From: Hymenopus coronatus
Lineage: Eukaryota > Arthropoda > Insecta > Mantodea > Hymenopodidae
Assembly: GCA_030762935.1 (NCBI GenBank)
Contig: CM060900.1
Location: 112,806,620 to 112,870,619 of the forward strand
Reading direction: 5' to 3'
Length of the DNA: 64,000 bases
Under the pieces are notes generated by a model, which saw only the letters and a list, made by a program, of their open reading frames with translations, searched no databases and was not told the DNA's origin. The stretch's first letter is position 1, and each line of letters starts with the position of its first letter. Below are positions 12,402-23,951 of the stretch, piece after piece. The translations under genes and the position numbers were made by a program.

Positions 12402-12819
12402 TGTAACAATGCCATCCATGCATGCAACCTTTTTCATGTTCACTATGGTATATGGTGAGAGTTGGAACATGACAGATCGCTGGTAAACACCAGCACGACA
12501 AAACAAGAGACTTTGGAATGTGACACATTCACATCCTCATTGTTCCCAATATTCAAGATGTTTCTAGCTTCAGTTGCAAGAAGTTTCTAGAAAGTTTGTG
12601 ACATCATTTTACTCTTATAAAAGCAGGAAGGATTCAGTGTGTATGGTGATTTCTACCAAGTTGTGAGTGACTGAAGTGTTAGCATGCAGTGGTGGACATG
12701 CCACAGACAACATAAAACCATAAGCTATCAACTGTCTTACGTCAAGTGAACTATTTGAAACAGTGAACTTAATTGCTTATTTGTGAATAATTGTTGAGTC
12801 AATAAATACCTTTGTTACA
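12402..12819 (+). mobile_element. Solo LTR
   Basis: A 418-bp unit opens with TGTAACA and closes with TGTTACA, perfect 7-base inverted ends of LTR type. It has a TATA box, TATAAAAG, at 12616-12623 and AATAAA at 12801-12806. A related copy at 42949-43364 shares the GGAATGTGACACAT block, the TATA region (TATAAAAG followed by AGGAAGGATT) and the downstream GTGAGTGACTG-like stretch. No internal retroviral-type ORF flanks it, so it is a solo LTR. I found no clear target-site duplication. Confidence 0.7.
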
Positions 12820-13775
12820 ATATCTTAAAAACAGATCGAAACTAATAGAAATTGATAATAAGCAGTCTGTTCAAATTTGTAAGTGTGGTCTTCCACAAGG
12901 TTCCATGTTAGGGCCACTTACTATTTTTAGTGTATGTATATAAATGATCTCTACTTCACCTTGCGCCTGCAAGTAGTGCTGTTCTATTTGCCAATTATAC
13001 AAAGTTTGTTTTTAGTAATATTAGTAAAGTTTCATTGCAGTTAACCTTAAATAACTCAATTTTTATATTAATTGGTTCAAGTGTAACAGATTAATTTTAA
13101 ATGCCAATAAGACTAAGTGGATACTCTAACTTAAATATCATATTTTGATGCATTGTTCATACATTTGCAATCAAACTAGTGTTAAATTATTAGGCATCTC
13201 TATAGATACAAGACTTTCATGAAATGAGCACATTCTTTACCTCTGGCGCAAGTTAAGCCTTACAATATAGCAATTGGAGTGCAATCACAAGTCTGCAATA
13301 CAGAGGTTATCAGGACAGAATACTTTGGATATGTTTTCTCCTTGTTGCTTATGGAATACCATTGTGGGGTACCACTAATCAGTCTGCAGTGGTATTTTAA
13401 CTGCAAAAAAGAATTCTAAGGACAAGCAACAAGTACCTCCCTCTAAACCAAGTATACCAATTTTTAATGAACTTTAACACAGCTACTGTCATGTTATACG
13501 TATTGTAAAGTGTATCCTTTAAGCATAATAATTGGCATTGTTTTTAAAAAACCAAAGATCATCACACTCCTAATACAGGTTGAATCAATTCATCTACATC
13601 ATCATAGACTGGATAAAACAATTAACCATATATCTCAAAAAAGAGTAATATTGTGCAACAAAATACCCAGTTCTGTCAAAGTATTAACAGGCAAAACATT
13701 AAAGAGGAAAGTAAAAGAATTGCTGTTTAAATATAAACTTTATAATGAAAATGATTTTCTCAGAATTAAATGATA
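12820..13775 (+). mobile_element. LINE ORF2 C-terminal fragment
   Basis: Directly after the LTR, the + strand reads YLKNRSKLIEIDN, then CGLPQGSMLGPL (RT palm VPQGS motif), and ends at 13510-13773 with NKIPSSVKVL...LKRKVKELLFKYKLYNEN, the usual CR1/Jockey tail. The FADD region is unreadable because of frameshifts. It is 5'-truncated and inactive. Confidence 0.7.
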
Positions 13776-14639
13776 TGGTAATTTTTAAAGAGTGTGTACA
13801 TTATTGAAAACAGTGTGTAAGATTATTGACAAAACCATTTTTACATATGTATAATATTCAGTGAATAAATTGTATTCTATTCTACCAAAATTGATAAATG
13901 AGTTCATTGCAAAAAAAAAAAGCAACATTTCATTTGGGTAGGTGAATTTCATTGCAGCATCTTGTATGAAATAAAATAAAAAACAATGTAACAAAAACTA
14001 CTCCTTAAACAGAAACCATTTATAGGAAAGAAGTACTTCATTCATAATAAGAAAAAAAATTAATAAGAATGCTTTTTAAAGTAATAGTAAAATATATGAG
14101 ATAGAAATGGAATTTTATAATGGATAGAAGAAAACGTTGATGCTAGATATAATGCTTTAAGACATCTTTTACTATATAGTGATATTGTGCCCTTAATCCT
14201 GAAAATATATTTGCATCCCATTTGCCAATTCCTATTTTTCATGAAGATCAGACATTATTAATTAATAATGTAGCTTTATGCTTACTTTGTCACATACAAT
14301 AGTAGTAATGGAATTAGTGTATTCCAACCAAATATTTTATACCAAATTTCACTGGAAATGTTTGCTTTGGGGCTGTCTGAATAAAAACAATTAGAAATGG
14401 GCTCGTGATTTTGTATGTGAGAAAATAAGCATATTGGGATGAGGCCCTGCAGCTGCAATTGCCAAATGTGTGCTGAGTCAAAGCTGATTGTTGCCATCCT
14501 TTGTTATATCTACATTAAGGATACATGTGCTATTGGCAAGTTCTTTTGACATCAAAGGTGCAATTGTTATACCTATGCAAGTGGACACATGTGCTGCAGG
14601 CAAGCTCTTTGTCATTGAAGCCAGGCATTGTCACACTTG
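13776..14639. other. Intron 1, unclassified stretch
   Basis: AT-rich; nothing recognised beyond simple runs. Confidence 0.5.
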
Positions 14640-14930
14640 AGTGACTGTGTGTCACCTGCAGTGGTTTGCATGTGCGACTGCTTCTGGAAGTTCCCTGCCA
14701 AATAACCAACAGGTATACATAAGAGAATGAGACCCTCTCAGAGTTCAGTTTTCAACTGGGAATACATCACGTGCAGCAGTTGAGTGAACTACAATAGGAA
14801 ATTTGCAGCATGCAGTAGTAGCTACAGCCGCCAAACGTCAAAAGAGAATTGTTGCAAAAGCATCAAAGAGAGTCATTCATTTGTGAACAGATTTTTATTT
14901 GTAATCACCAGAAGAAATATAGTGTTGTTT
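14640..14930 (+). repeat. Possible third, diverged LTR copy
   Basis: The stretch GAGTGAACTACAATAGGAA, ATTTGCAGCATGCAGTAGTAG resembles the 3' half of the LTR at 42949-43364 (GAGTGAATT, ATTTGCAGCAGAGAGTAGTAG). A TATA-like TATACATAAGAG sits upstream in the same relative place. Ends are not defined. Confidence 0.4.
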
Positions 14931-15230
14931 GTTGGACAAACAAAGATTTTATTATAATATTATTTTGGATAAATAAAGAAAAATTGGCACATAAGTGACA
15001 TACCTTTTAAATACCTGAGATGGAGATTTACGTACACTTCTCCCAAAAAAATTACCCATATGTAAACACTTTTTCGTAGCATATGTTTTATCAAAACTGC
15101 TTAACAAATATAGTGGAAGTATTGATATAACAAATAAAGTGTACATTCCTTAATTCTCTATGATTTAGCATTTAAAGTTCTCTTTATCCCCAATTAGTTT
15201 TATATAACTGGGAAACCATAATACGTAGTA

Positions 15231-16306
15231 CGTCCAGAAAGTAAGTTCCATTTCAATTTATCTCCACTGCAGCGCTGCAATCACAGTTCCGCACATGCGC
15301 GGTAGATGCTCTGTATCAAGGAGAAGAAACGTGGGTCATTTTGAGATCGCTGTCAGCCACATATGTTTTGTTGTGCTTGTTTACAATGTCTGTGTTGTTT
15401 GAAAATCCCGCCGCTTGTGAAATCAGATCTGTAATTCGTTTTCTGAATGCTAGGAAAGTGAAACCAATTGAGATTTATCGGCAAATTTGCGAAGTTTACG
15501 AACAAAATGTGATGAGTGATTCAATACTGAGAAGATGAGTCCGACAGTTCAATGAAGGACGTAGTGAAGTGCATGATGAAGACTGCGAAGAATTTCTGAC
15601 ACAAAGAATTTCTGACACAGATAGTCACAGGAGATGAGACTTGGGTTTCTTACGACACCCCTGAAAGTAAGCGGCAATCAATGGAATGGAGGCACACTTC
15701 ATCCCCAGCAAAGGTTAAGCCGAAACAAATCTTGACACCTCGAAAAATGACGTGCACAGTGTTCTGGGACTGGAAAGGCATCTTACTCATCGATTTCTTA
15801 CCGTGTGGTCAAACAATCAAAGCAGATGTTTATTGCAAGACACTTAGGAAATTGCGCCGCGCAATACAGCATAAGCGCTGAAGATTGCTGTCAAAAGGTG
15901 TTGTTTTTCTTCGCGGCAATGCACGACCACACACTGCAAATGTGACGAAAAACCTCCTACAGGGATTTGGCTGGGACGTGTTTGACCATCCTCCATACAG
16001 CCCTGACCTCGCTCCTAGCGACTTTCATGTGTTCTTACATCTCAAGTCTTTCCTTGCAGTCAAAACTTCAACAATGACGAAGAGCTGAAATAAAATGTTT
16101 CCAACTTTTTGAAGACACAGGCAGCAAACTTCTATGAAGAAGGTATACAAAAACTTGTGCCACACTATGACAAATGCCTGCAAAATTTCGGCAGTTATGT
16201 TGAAAAGTAGTTTTAAGAGTTGTAGAATTTTGTGCAATAAATAATTATTCTGTATCTGTACACAATTTAATTTTATTACCAAATGGAACTTATTTTCTGA
16301 ACCCTG
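15231..16306 (+). mobile_element. Mariner transposon 1, internally deleted
   Basis: Tc1/mariner-superfamily element bounded by TA at 15229-15230 and 16307-16308, with imperfect terminal inverted repeats (left ...CCAGAAAGTAAGTTCCATTT; right, reversed, ...TTCAGAAAATAAGTTCCATTT). The transposase starts near 15383 (CEIRSVIRFLNARKVKPIEIYRQ, helix-turn-helix region). It jumps near 15600 to ITGDETWVSYDTPESKRQS, so the middle is deleted; a short duplicated GAATTTCTGACACA marks the join. It continues with NARPHTA and HPPYSPDLAPSDFHVF, the DD34D catalytic region. The second catalytic Asp (usually HDNARPH) reads LRGNARPH, a D-to-G change. Stops also break the frame. Dead. Confidence 0.9.
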
Positions 16307-16309
16307 TAT

Positions 16310-18270
16310 GTATGCAGTGTAAAAATTATTCAGAAAAATATAGAGCTCATGAAAATATTTTATCAAATAATTTTATCGTAACATTAGCTGATTCAGAGGT
16401 ATTCATTTATTTATGTGTAAGTTGGGTTAAGCCTATATTACTGTCATCTATAAATGTTTTGAAGCTAAGAACAGCAAAAAATGTTTATCCATTTGAACTC
16501 TCAAAAATAAGACAGAAAAAAAATAAATGGCTGTCTATCAGCACTGCATCCTGCATGTAATAAGAACGAAAAAATGTTGATATTGTAATATGGACTTCAA
16601 AACCAAAAGCAAAGCCAACAGTTAATCAACATAATTCAACAATCACTTACTCTTTTAGAAACCTGGTTATCCCAAAATATAATGAAGATAATGATATAGA
16701 AAACAAATGATCAATCATTTTTGTTAAGAAAGAAACCATTACTTATTTCATTCAAATTAGAAGGAAAAGAGTAACTCAAACACATGAAGTAAAATATTTG
16801 GAAATAATTTTGATACAAAATTAACATGGAAGAAACATATGGAAAACATATGCAGAAAAATGGGAAAAAATTGTCATTATTAAAGCAGGGGAAAAAGTGG
16901 GGCTGCAATATACAAATCTTAAGCACCCTCTACAACACGTGCATAAAACTTATTATTAACTATTGCCAAGAGATGTTAGTAACGACAAATGAGAAAAATG
17001 TAATAAACTACAAAATCAAATCCTTCACCTGATAACATGAGCTAGTAAAACATCACCAATCACTGCCGTGCAAAATTTGATGAACAACCCAAACATAGAA
17101 ACTGAAATTAAGAAAACAGCAATCATACAATACGAGAAGTTTATAAGGTTACCTCATAATAATTGGATTCAACAAAAACCAGAAATTTATTTTAAAACCC
17201 AAGAAAGCTTTTTAAGCATAGTACATACATCAAACAGAAATTAGAAATTCAAAATTTAAAAGAAAACTATCTCTGTTTAAGATGGTGGCAACAGCCACTG
17301 AAACATGTCCGAAGTAAGTTACTTATTTCATAATGAAGTTTGAGTGTAATATTGTTGTTTTTACTCATAACCGATTATTTACTTCACTGTGCATTCCCAT
17401 TATGTTTTAATCCTCTAGAACTTCTGGAAGTTGAATATAATCTCCATTTAGTAGAAAAGTCAAGAGATCAGAAACTTCTCCAGATGTTTTAAACAAATTT
17501 CGCTGGAAATAATAAATTTACAATATCCTTCTCCTGAATGGTTACATATTTTTACAGATGGTTACAGTGTACCAAATGATGGATGCACTGATGCTGGAGT
17601 TACATGCCTATTCTTCTCATTTTATCAAAGATTAGATATGCATTCAACAAATTTTGATGGTGAAATCATGGAAATGCTTTTAAGTCTACAAAATCTCCTT
17701 ATCATATAAAAAAAATTGAAAAAAATGTAATCCTCTCTGATTCAAAAGCAGCCATTATCACTATAACACACGATACAATGCCCAAAATGTACCATACATT
17801 AGATACTAACCAACCATCCAGAATTTTTAATTGACAATGTGAAGAGAAAGTTGTGAATGTTGGAAAACAATGCTATTTTTTAACAAATTTGTTATTATCA
17901 AGTGATATGATGTCCCTAATCACAAAAATTTAGTTTGCATTCCCACTTATGTCGCTTTGAGAGTTTTCCTGATTCATTATATTATTGTTTTAAGATGTTT
18001 TCTTTAGAACTAGGACCACTTCTCATAGTAGACAAGTCAATTTTTAATATGCAACTGGTATAACTTCTTGATAAGATATCTGCCTTCCCGCATGCTGCAA
18101 ATGGCACTTGGCTTGGAAGACTTTTGACGCCTTCTGTGCTTGCCATGATTTAGTGATATCTGTTGTAGATGTCTGAATTTTATGTAAATGTATTGCTTTT
18201 GATAACTGTTCCTTTTTATGGTTAGAATGGTGGTTTGAGGCTGTGTTCAGACAGTGCCATGTAGATGTAG
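16310..18270 (+). mobile_element. LINE fragment with RNase H domain
   Basis: The + strand shows an RT C-terminal region (VKYLEIILIQN, then TKLTWKKHMENICRKM at about 16800-16870). Around 17540-17700 it shows HIFTDGYSVPND, a later AGVTC and FDGEIMEML. These match the IFTDGS...GAG...AEI pattern of the RNase H domain carried by I/R1-type LINEs. The ending near 18270 contains GTAGATGTAGATGG, a short tandem tail. Frameshifted throughout. Confidence 0.6.
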
Positions 18271-18400
18271 ATGGTTTTCTCTAAACTCTTTGTCCAAGAA
18301 CTCCAGAAGGTTTTCCTCTTACAATATGTCTAAAAAAAAAAGTTAGCTGTTTGCTTCTATTTCTAAATTAGCTTGATATTATAATGGATTCCATTTAGAT

Positions 18401-19594
18401 CATGCATCCCCAACAGTCCGCCCGCTTGGGCGGCAGCAAAAGCCAGCCCTGACCGTCCGGTTGTGGGCATGAAATGGGGGTGCTACAGTGGCGGAACTGC
18501 GGTTGTGTAAATTAACTTACACTTTCACTGTCAATTATATAATAGTGATAGCAATATTTTATACACTTTAATACTGATATCTAATAAAATCTAATGGGCA
18601 GGAAATTCAATTAACAAAGTACAAATACTCATACACAACTAATAAACTAAATAAATAATATAATATGACAAAGACCTTGTTGGTACTATGCACTTCAATG
18701 AAGTAAACAATACAAATAAACCTAATATTCTTCAAATAAATATCTATATGAAAACTGCTCTTTCTTATCCATCTGACAATCGCCGTGATTTTTGCAGTTG
18801 TCTGTTTTCAACCAGTTGTTCAATATGTGGGACTATTAATTGCAAGCTACCCAATCGCAAACATGCTTTCAAGTGTCCATCATTTAATTGGCTTCTGTGA
18901 CATGGCTATGCACACTTCATTAAGGAAAACTGTGGTTCGCAAATATAGGTTATCCCGAACATGCACAAAATTCTTCCTGCTAGATTGTGGAGTTTAGGAG
19001 ATCTTTCGCGTATTACAGAGGTGTAGAAATGGTTGATACTTTTTCTATTTAAAATTTATCTTTTAACTCAATATTATTTTGCATATCTATTACTTCCAAC
19101 TGCAGGACCATCCCCTGAAAATGGTGTTGCAAATAACTTAAATTGTTTCTCAAGTGGTATAATGTCCTGGAATCTACATTCGAATGCTTTGCACAATTGT
19201 TGCTGTATGGTTGTATATTCATCAAAGTCCAAGGTTTCTACACACTGAATCACTGAGGTTATGGTAGGAAAATGTAACGTCACTGCTAGTAATGTTGTTG
19301 CAAATTATATTTAGTTATTTTGTTTAGAAGTTTGTAACACACTAACAATTTTGCCGCATCATTCTCTTCCATAAACAGAAGGTTTTCTTCCCATTCTGCT
19401 CTAAACATCACAAGTGTGGACGACTGTCTTCCCATCGCAGATATACCAGCCATCGTAAGTAGGACACCACAGTACTAATATGTAGCGTTACACCACCACT
19501 GCACAGATATACTGTTTATATGTGTGGCCCACAGTGAGAGTAATGTTAGCCCCACGCACACTCAAGCGACCTTGACTCGACTTGGGGATGCCTG
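18401..19594 (-). mobile_element. hAT transposon, internally deleted
   Basis: Ends are inverted repeats: CATGCATCCCCAA at 18401 and, reversed, CAGGCATCCCCAA at 19594. Flanking TTTAGAT (left 18394-18400, right 19595-19601) fits the roughly 8-bp hAT target duplication. The minus strand codes for the C-terminal transposase region only. 19074-19283 reads VETLDFDEY...CRFQDIIPLEKQFKLFATPFSGD, as in the zinc-finger-BED/GTF2I-repeat-like hAT group. 18690-18960 reads MFGITYICEPQFSLMKC...LNDGHLKACLRLG, the hAT dimerisation domain. The N-terminal BED finger and catalytic part are missing. A GC-rich block at 18415-18480 lies just inside the left end. Confidence 0.75.
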
Positions 19595-19820
19595 TTTAGA
19601 TGATTAAATCAACATGTAATTTATCTTCTACATGGGGCCAGATAACAAAAGTAGCATCATACTGAAGCCATGTTGGTGGTTTATAATTTATGGTTCCTAA
19701 TGCTTTCTTTTAAAAATATTTTATGAAATTTGTGGTAGGAGGACTTAGTAGGCTCACCATCCATACACTTTCCTTCTGTGCATAAAATATTCCTTTCTAT
19801 TGAAAATAACTTAGTTAATA

Positions 19821-21285
19821 TGAGGGTTTGGGCAAAAGTAATCATGGCAACCATTTTTGTTCTTGTAGATATGTGAATGGACCACTATATGTGTAGTGTG
19901 GAAGTTCTGCAGGCATAGTGAATATGCAAAACAACAGATGGCTCTGCAATATCTGGTAGTAGCGCAGCGAAGGCTGTGAAATCACTCAGTTGGTGAGTGT
20001 CATGCAAGATGGAAGTAACCCATGTTGAGCAGCATGCTTACATTAAAATAGCCATTATCCGAGGGAGAAATGCGATGGAATGTCACAGTGAATTAGTGGA
20101 AGCCCTTGGTAATAATACCCTACCATACCATACAGTAGTATGGTGGGTAGGAAAGTTTCAGCAAGGACGTGTGTCAACCAGTGATGAGCAACATTCGAGA
20201 CAATTTGTCAGTATGCGGACCAACGTGGCACGTGCTGTCATCAAGCAGCTCCTGGATGAAGAGACATGACGGACGCTACTGGAGTTAGAGAGGGCAAGTG
20301 GCATCAAGAAATGCACCATCCACAGCATATTGCGTAATGAGCTGCAACTATGCAAAATCACATCGCAATGGGTACCGCATGCACTGACGGAGGTTCAAAG
20401 GTGGGTGCACTATGCAATATGCTCCAACCACCTTGCACACTAGCAACGGGATGCTGATCAATTCTTGTCATGAATAATTGCCATCGATGAATTTTGGGCC
20501 AGGGCATATGAACCAGAACTGAAACATCAGTCCGCGGAGTGGCAACATGCTGGATCATCAAGGAGGCAGAAATTCCATCAGAATCCTTCCCCAGTTAAAT
20601 TGATGGTGATCGCATATGACTTCAGGGGTGTCATTGTTTGCCACTTTGTTCCACATGGCAGAAAAGTGACCACACAGTACTACAGGGACTTCCTGATGTG
20701 ACAGGTATGACGTGGCGTTCGGGAGAAACGTCTGGATCTTGTGGACAGTGCAATAATCCTGCACGACAATGCAAAACCATGTGAAGCAGAGTGTGTAGGG
20801 CAGCTACTGCGACGTTGGGGATGGGAGGAATTGGAGCACCCAACGTACTCTCCCAACATTTTGCCCTGTGATTTTGATCTCATTCGAAAGATTAAGGAAC
20901 CACCACATGGTAGGCAGTTTGCAACATGAGAGAACATTGTTAATGCTGTGCGTGAACAGATGACCCGATTCACACATGCACCCCCCCCCCCCCACATCGT
21001 TAGCAGCATGTGGTGACATTAGCAGGAGACTACTTTGAGGGTCTTTAGGCTCAGGTTTGTCATGTCAACTGTATGTGTACTGTGTTGTCATTCTTTTGCA
21101 CCGTGAAGGCCATATTGCCCTGTATACTACCGTAATAAATTAGTGTGTTACGATATTCAGTGCTATTCATTGTCCACACATGTGGTTAACACCTTGTTCT
21201 TTCGTTTGTATGTGTCACATTTTCCAACCAGACTGGCCTCTTCAAGAAAATAAATAGTTGTTTTGACTTTTGTATCCAACCCTGG
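19821..21285 (+). mobile_element. Mariner transposon 2, degenerate
   Basis: TA-flanked element with terminal repeats GGGTTTGGGCAAAAGTAA (left) and, reversed, GGGTTGGATACAAAAGTCA (right). The transposase begins at 19997-20269 (EQHAYIKIAIIRGRNAMECHSELVEALG...TVVWWVGKFQQGR). The catalytic region is at 20470-20900 (AIDEFWARAYEPELKHQS, IILHDNAKP, PTYSPNILPCDFDLI), so the DD34D spacing survives in pieces. Stops at several sites and a C14 tract at 20980-20993 show decay. It differs from mariners 1 and 3 in sequence and ends. Confidence 0.88.
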
Positions 21286-22061
21286 TATTAAAGAAATGCT
21301 AATATTTCTGCTTCAAAGTATTAATATTCTGTAAGATGTTTAATGTTCATAAAATACCTCTCTGAGATTATGTTTTTCTGTTAGTACTCAGAATCTAATA
21401 CATTTACTGTTTGTAAAGATCTCTTTATCTAAATGAAAACTGGGCAGTAAAATATATAATGGTGCTATCAGTCAAAAGTTTTTTTTTTTGTGCTCCAGTT
21501 ATCAATTTAGATAATTTTTTAATTAACATTTTTTTAAATGGATAGAAAGAAAGGAGGAAAACCCCCTCTGAAAACACTCCCCTTATGTTCTACACCCCTT
21601 TTCAGGCACTCTCCTGAAACTTTTTTCTTCTAAAATATTTCCAAAATTCAAGGATTTCTCCAACCTGTCAAGAAAATGTAGGTGGGGTTTATGAGTCCCT
21701 AATATCTTCTGAACAACTTTTCTGATTTTAGTGTTTTTAATATTAACTTGAAGGCATCTGCATCTTTCTGTTGATATAAAATTTTGAAAATCATTAAGTT
21801 TACCAAGGAAAAAAAAAGATGAAACCAAGTGAGATGAAAATATATTTCATCATTAATTGATTGATTGAAACTTAATGTTTTGTTGTATACTGAATTGATG
21901 TTTGTGAAATACATGAAATTAATTCTATAAATACATATCAGATTCCTCCAGCTTACCAAAATTTAAACACACAATACTCAACATTAAGTATAGGGCATAA
22001 AGAAGTAATACAAAATGGTTGTAGTGTGAAAGCTTCCCATGAATTTACTATTAGTATAAAG
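21286..22061. other. Intron 1, unclassified stretch
   Basis: AT-rich sequence with a T9 run at 21480. No recognisable coding motif. Confidence 0.5.
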
Positions 22062-22072
22062 ATGTTTACATG

Positions 22073-22956
22073 AGTTTTTAATTGGTAGTCGAATATACAC
22101 ACATGTGTTTCACAAAAACTTACTTTTACGCAGAACTAGTTTCGCATGCGTGTTACATGCATTGTCTACTGCTTTCGACTATCGGATACAACACGAGGAT
22201 CCTTGATGTATGACTGTCTTCCCTCTGGTGTTGGATTGATGAACTTCATTAGCGGGTTCTCTTCAAAGGGACGATCAAAATTCATGAGGTGCGCTTCATG
22301 TTTTTTCATGTATATTTTCTCCCATGCGTCGAGTTCTACTGTCCGTTGTACATTTTTTAAAAGATGGATGTCTTGTTTAATTTCATGTTGGTTGTTCCAA
22401 AAATGAGCCGATACTGCAGATTTTTCAGTTTCCCTATTTTTGATATTTCTAGTATGTTCTTTAAGACGGGTACCTATGTTTCTTTTTGTTCTGCCAATGT
22501 ATACTTGGTTACACTCATTGCAATTTATTCTATAGATGCCTGGTTTTTTGTCAATTGGGTCTTTTTTTGTTCTATGGGATGGAATCAAATTTTTTACACT
22601 GAACCTGTTGTGAGGTGCCAGTGTTATATTATGTTCTTTAAATATTTTTTGGAATTTCTTAGTTGCCCAAAGGTGGTAAGTGAATCTCCTGTAGTTATCA
22701 TCATCTTTAATTCGTTTGAGTGTGGATATTTCTGTGATCTTATTTTGTTGTTTAATTTTCTTGAGTTTTTTGAATACTAAATCCTTGTTGAAACCATTTA
22801 TTTCAGCTGTTTTTACTATGTGGTTTAGTTCTTCTAAGTATTCAGATTTTTCCAGAGGTACTTTAGTTACTCTTTGTAGTAGGCTGTTTAGTACGGCATG
22901 TTGGTGTGCTTTTGGGTTGAAACTATTTGCTTTTATGTAGTTGTCAGTATGGGTTT
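22073..22956 (-). mobile_element. Penelope-like GIY-YIG fragment, left arm of inverted dimer
   Basis: The minus strand is open for about 270 codons (22166-23002). It begins natively at GFGIHRKETHTDNYIKANS and continues through HAVLNSLLQRV to the GIY-YIG nuclease: PGIYRINCNECNQVYIGRTK, LKEH, then AHFWNNQHE and DAWEKIY. The two Cys between GIY and YIG and later His residues are the Cys/His arrangement known for Penelope endonucleases. RT is absent (5' truncation). It is the mirror image of 22973-23856, with a 16-bp spacer. The initial residues at the far right of the open frame are read from the other arm and are not native. The lack of frameshifts implies a young insertion. Confidence 0.92.
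22130..22172 (-). ncRNA. Hammerhead-like ribozyme scaffold, left arm
   Basis: Exact mirror of the scaffold at 23757-23799: helix I GCAG with CUGC, core UAGACAAU, helix II GCAUG with CAUGC, GAAAC-UA-GUU. It begins at the ORF stop codon. Confidence 0.6.
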
Positions 22957-22972
22957 CTTTTCTATGTATACC

Positions 22973-23856
22973 AAACCCATACTGACAACTACATAAAAGC
23001 AAATAGTTTCAACCCAAAAGCACACCAACATGCCGTACTAAACAGCCTACTACAAAGAGTAACTAAAGTACCTCTGGAAAAATCTGAATACTTAGAAGAA
23101 CTAAACCACATAGTAAAAACAGCTGAAATAAATGGTTTCAACAAGGATTTAGTATTCAAAAAACTCAAGAAAATTAAACAACAAAATAAGATCACAGAAA
23201 TATCCACCCTCAAACAAATTAAAGATGATGATAACTACAGGAGATTCACTTACCACCCTTGGGCAACTAAGAAATTCCAAAAAATATTTAAAGAACATAA
23301 TATAACACTGGCACCTTACAACAGGTTCAGTGTAAAAAATTTGATTCCATCCCATAGAACAAAAAAAGACCCAATTGACAAAAAACCAGGCATCTATAGA
23401 ATAAATTGCAATGAGTGTAACCAAGTATACATTGGCAGAACAAAAAGAAACATAGGTACCCGTCTTAAAGAACATATTAGAAATATCAAAAATAGGGAAA
23501 CTGAAAAATCTGCAGTATCGGCTCATTTTTGGAACAACCAACATGAAATTAAACAAGACATCCATCTTTTAAAAAATGTACAACGGACAGTAGAACTCGA
23601 CGCATGGGAGAAAATATACATGAAAAAACATGAAGCGCACCTCATGAATTTTGATCGTCCCTTTGAAGAGAACCCGCTAATGAAGTTCATCAATCCAACA
23701 CCAGAGGGAAGACAGTCATACATCAAGGATCCTCGTGTTGTATCCGATAGTCGAAAGCAGTAGACAATGCATGTAACACGCATGCGAAACTAGTTCTGCG
23801 TAAAAGTAAGTTTTTGTGAAGCACATGTGTGTATATTCGACTACCAATTAAAAACT
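22973..23856 (+). mobile_element. Penelope-like GIY-YIG fragment, right arm of inverted dimer
   Basis: Second copy of the same fragment, on the + strand, open at 22927-23763 with native sequence from THTDNYIKANS. It matches the left arm without indels over 884 bp; I count about six base differences, four of them changing residues (R/Q, L/P, H/Y, T/I). GIY, YIG and the nuclease Arg and Glu (WEKIY) are intact. The ORF ends DSRKQ with TAG at 23761, followed by the ribozyme-like segment. The arms meet 5' end to 5' end. The direct repeat ATGTTTACATGA at 22062-22073 and 23906-23917 brackets the pair as one insertion. Confidence 0.92.
23757..23799 (+). ncRNA. Hammerhead-like ribozyme scaffold, right arm
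   Basis: Helix I GCAG (23757-23760) pairs with CUGC (23796-23799). Core UAGACAAU (23761-23768). Helix II GCAUG (23769-23773) pairs with CAUGC (23781-23785). GAAAC (23786-23790), two-base loop UA, GU, then U at 23795 as the cleavage-site base. Layout and mini helix III are those of type I minimal hammerheads reported in Penelope-like elements. The core departs from CUGANGA at several positions, and its first three bases are the ORF stop codon. Activity is doubtful; the fold is well supported by pairing. Confidence 0.6.
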
Positions 23857-23951
23857 AATTGCTAGCTTCACAGTGTACCACTTCCAGTATTCAAAATTAT
23901 AAATTATGTTTACATGACTTTTAGTTTGAAACATGCCTTCTTATTTTGCAG

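Noticed and set aside
15231..16306. Domesticated mariner (SETMAR-like) gene
   Set aside because: Catalytic change, stops, internal deletion and intact TIRs show a dead transposon, not a host fusion.
22364..23565. 138-codon hydrophobic frames opposite the Penelope arms
   Set aside because: Mirror shadows of the GIY-YIG coding strand; they occur symmetrically in both arms.
22166..23763. GIY-YIG ORFs as phage, mitochondrial or bacterial homing endonucleases
   Set aside because: Cys/His arrangement, upstream FGIHRK connector and several decayed relatives in the window point to Penelope-like elements.
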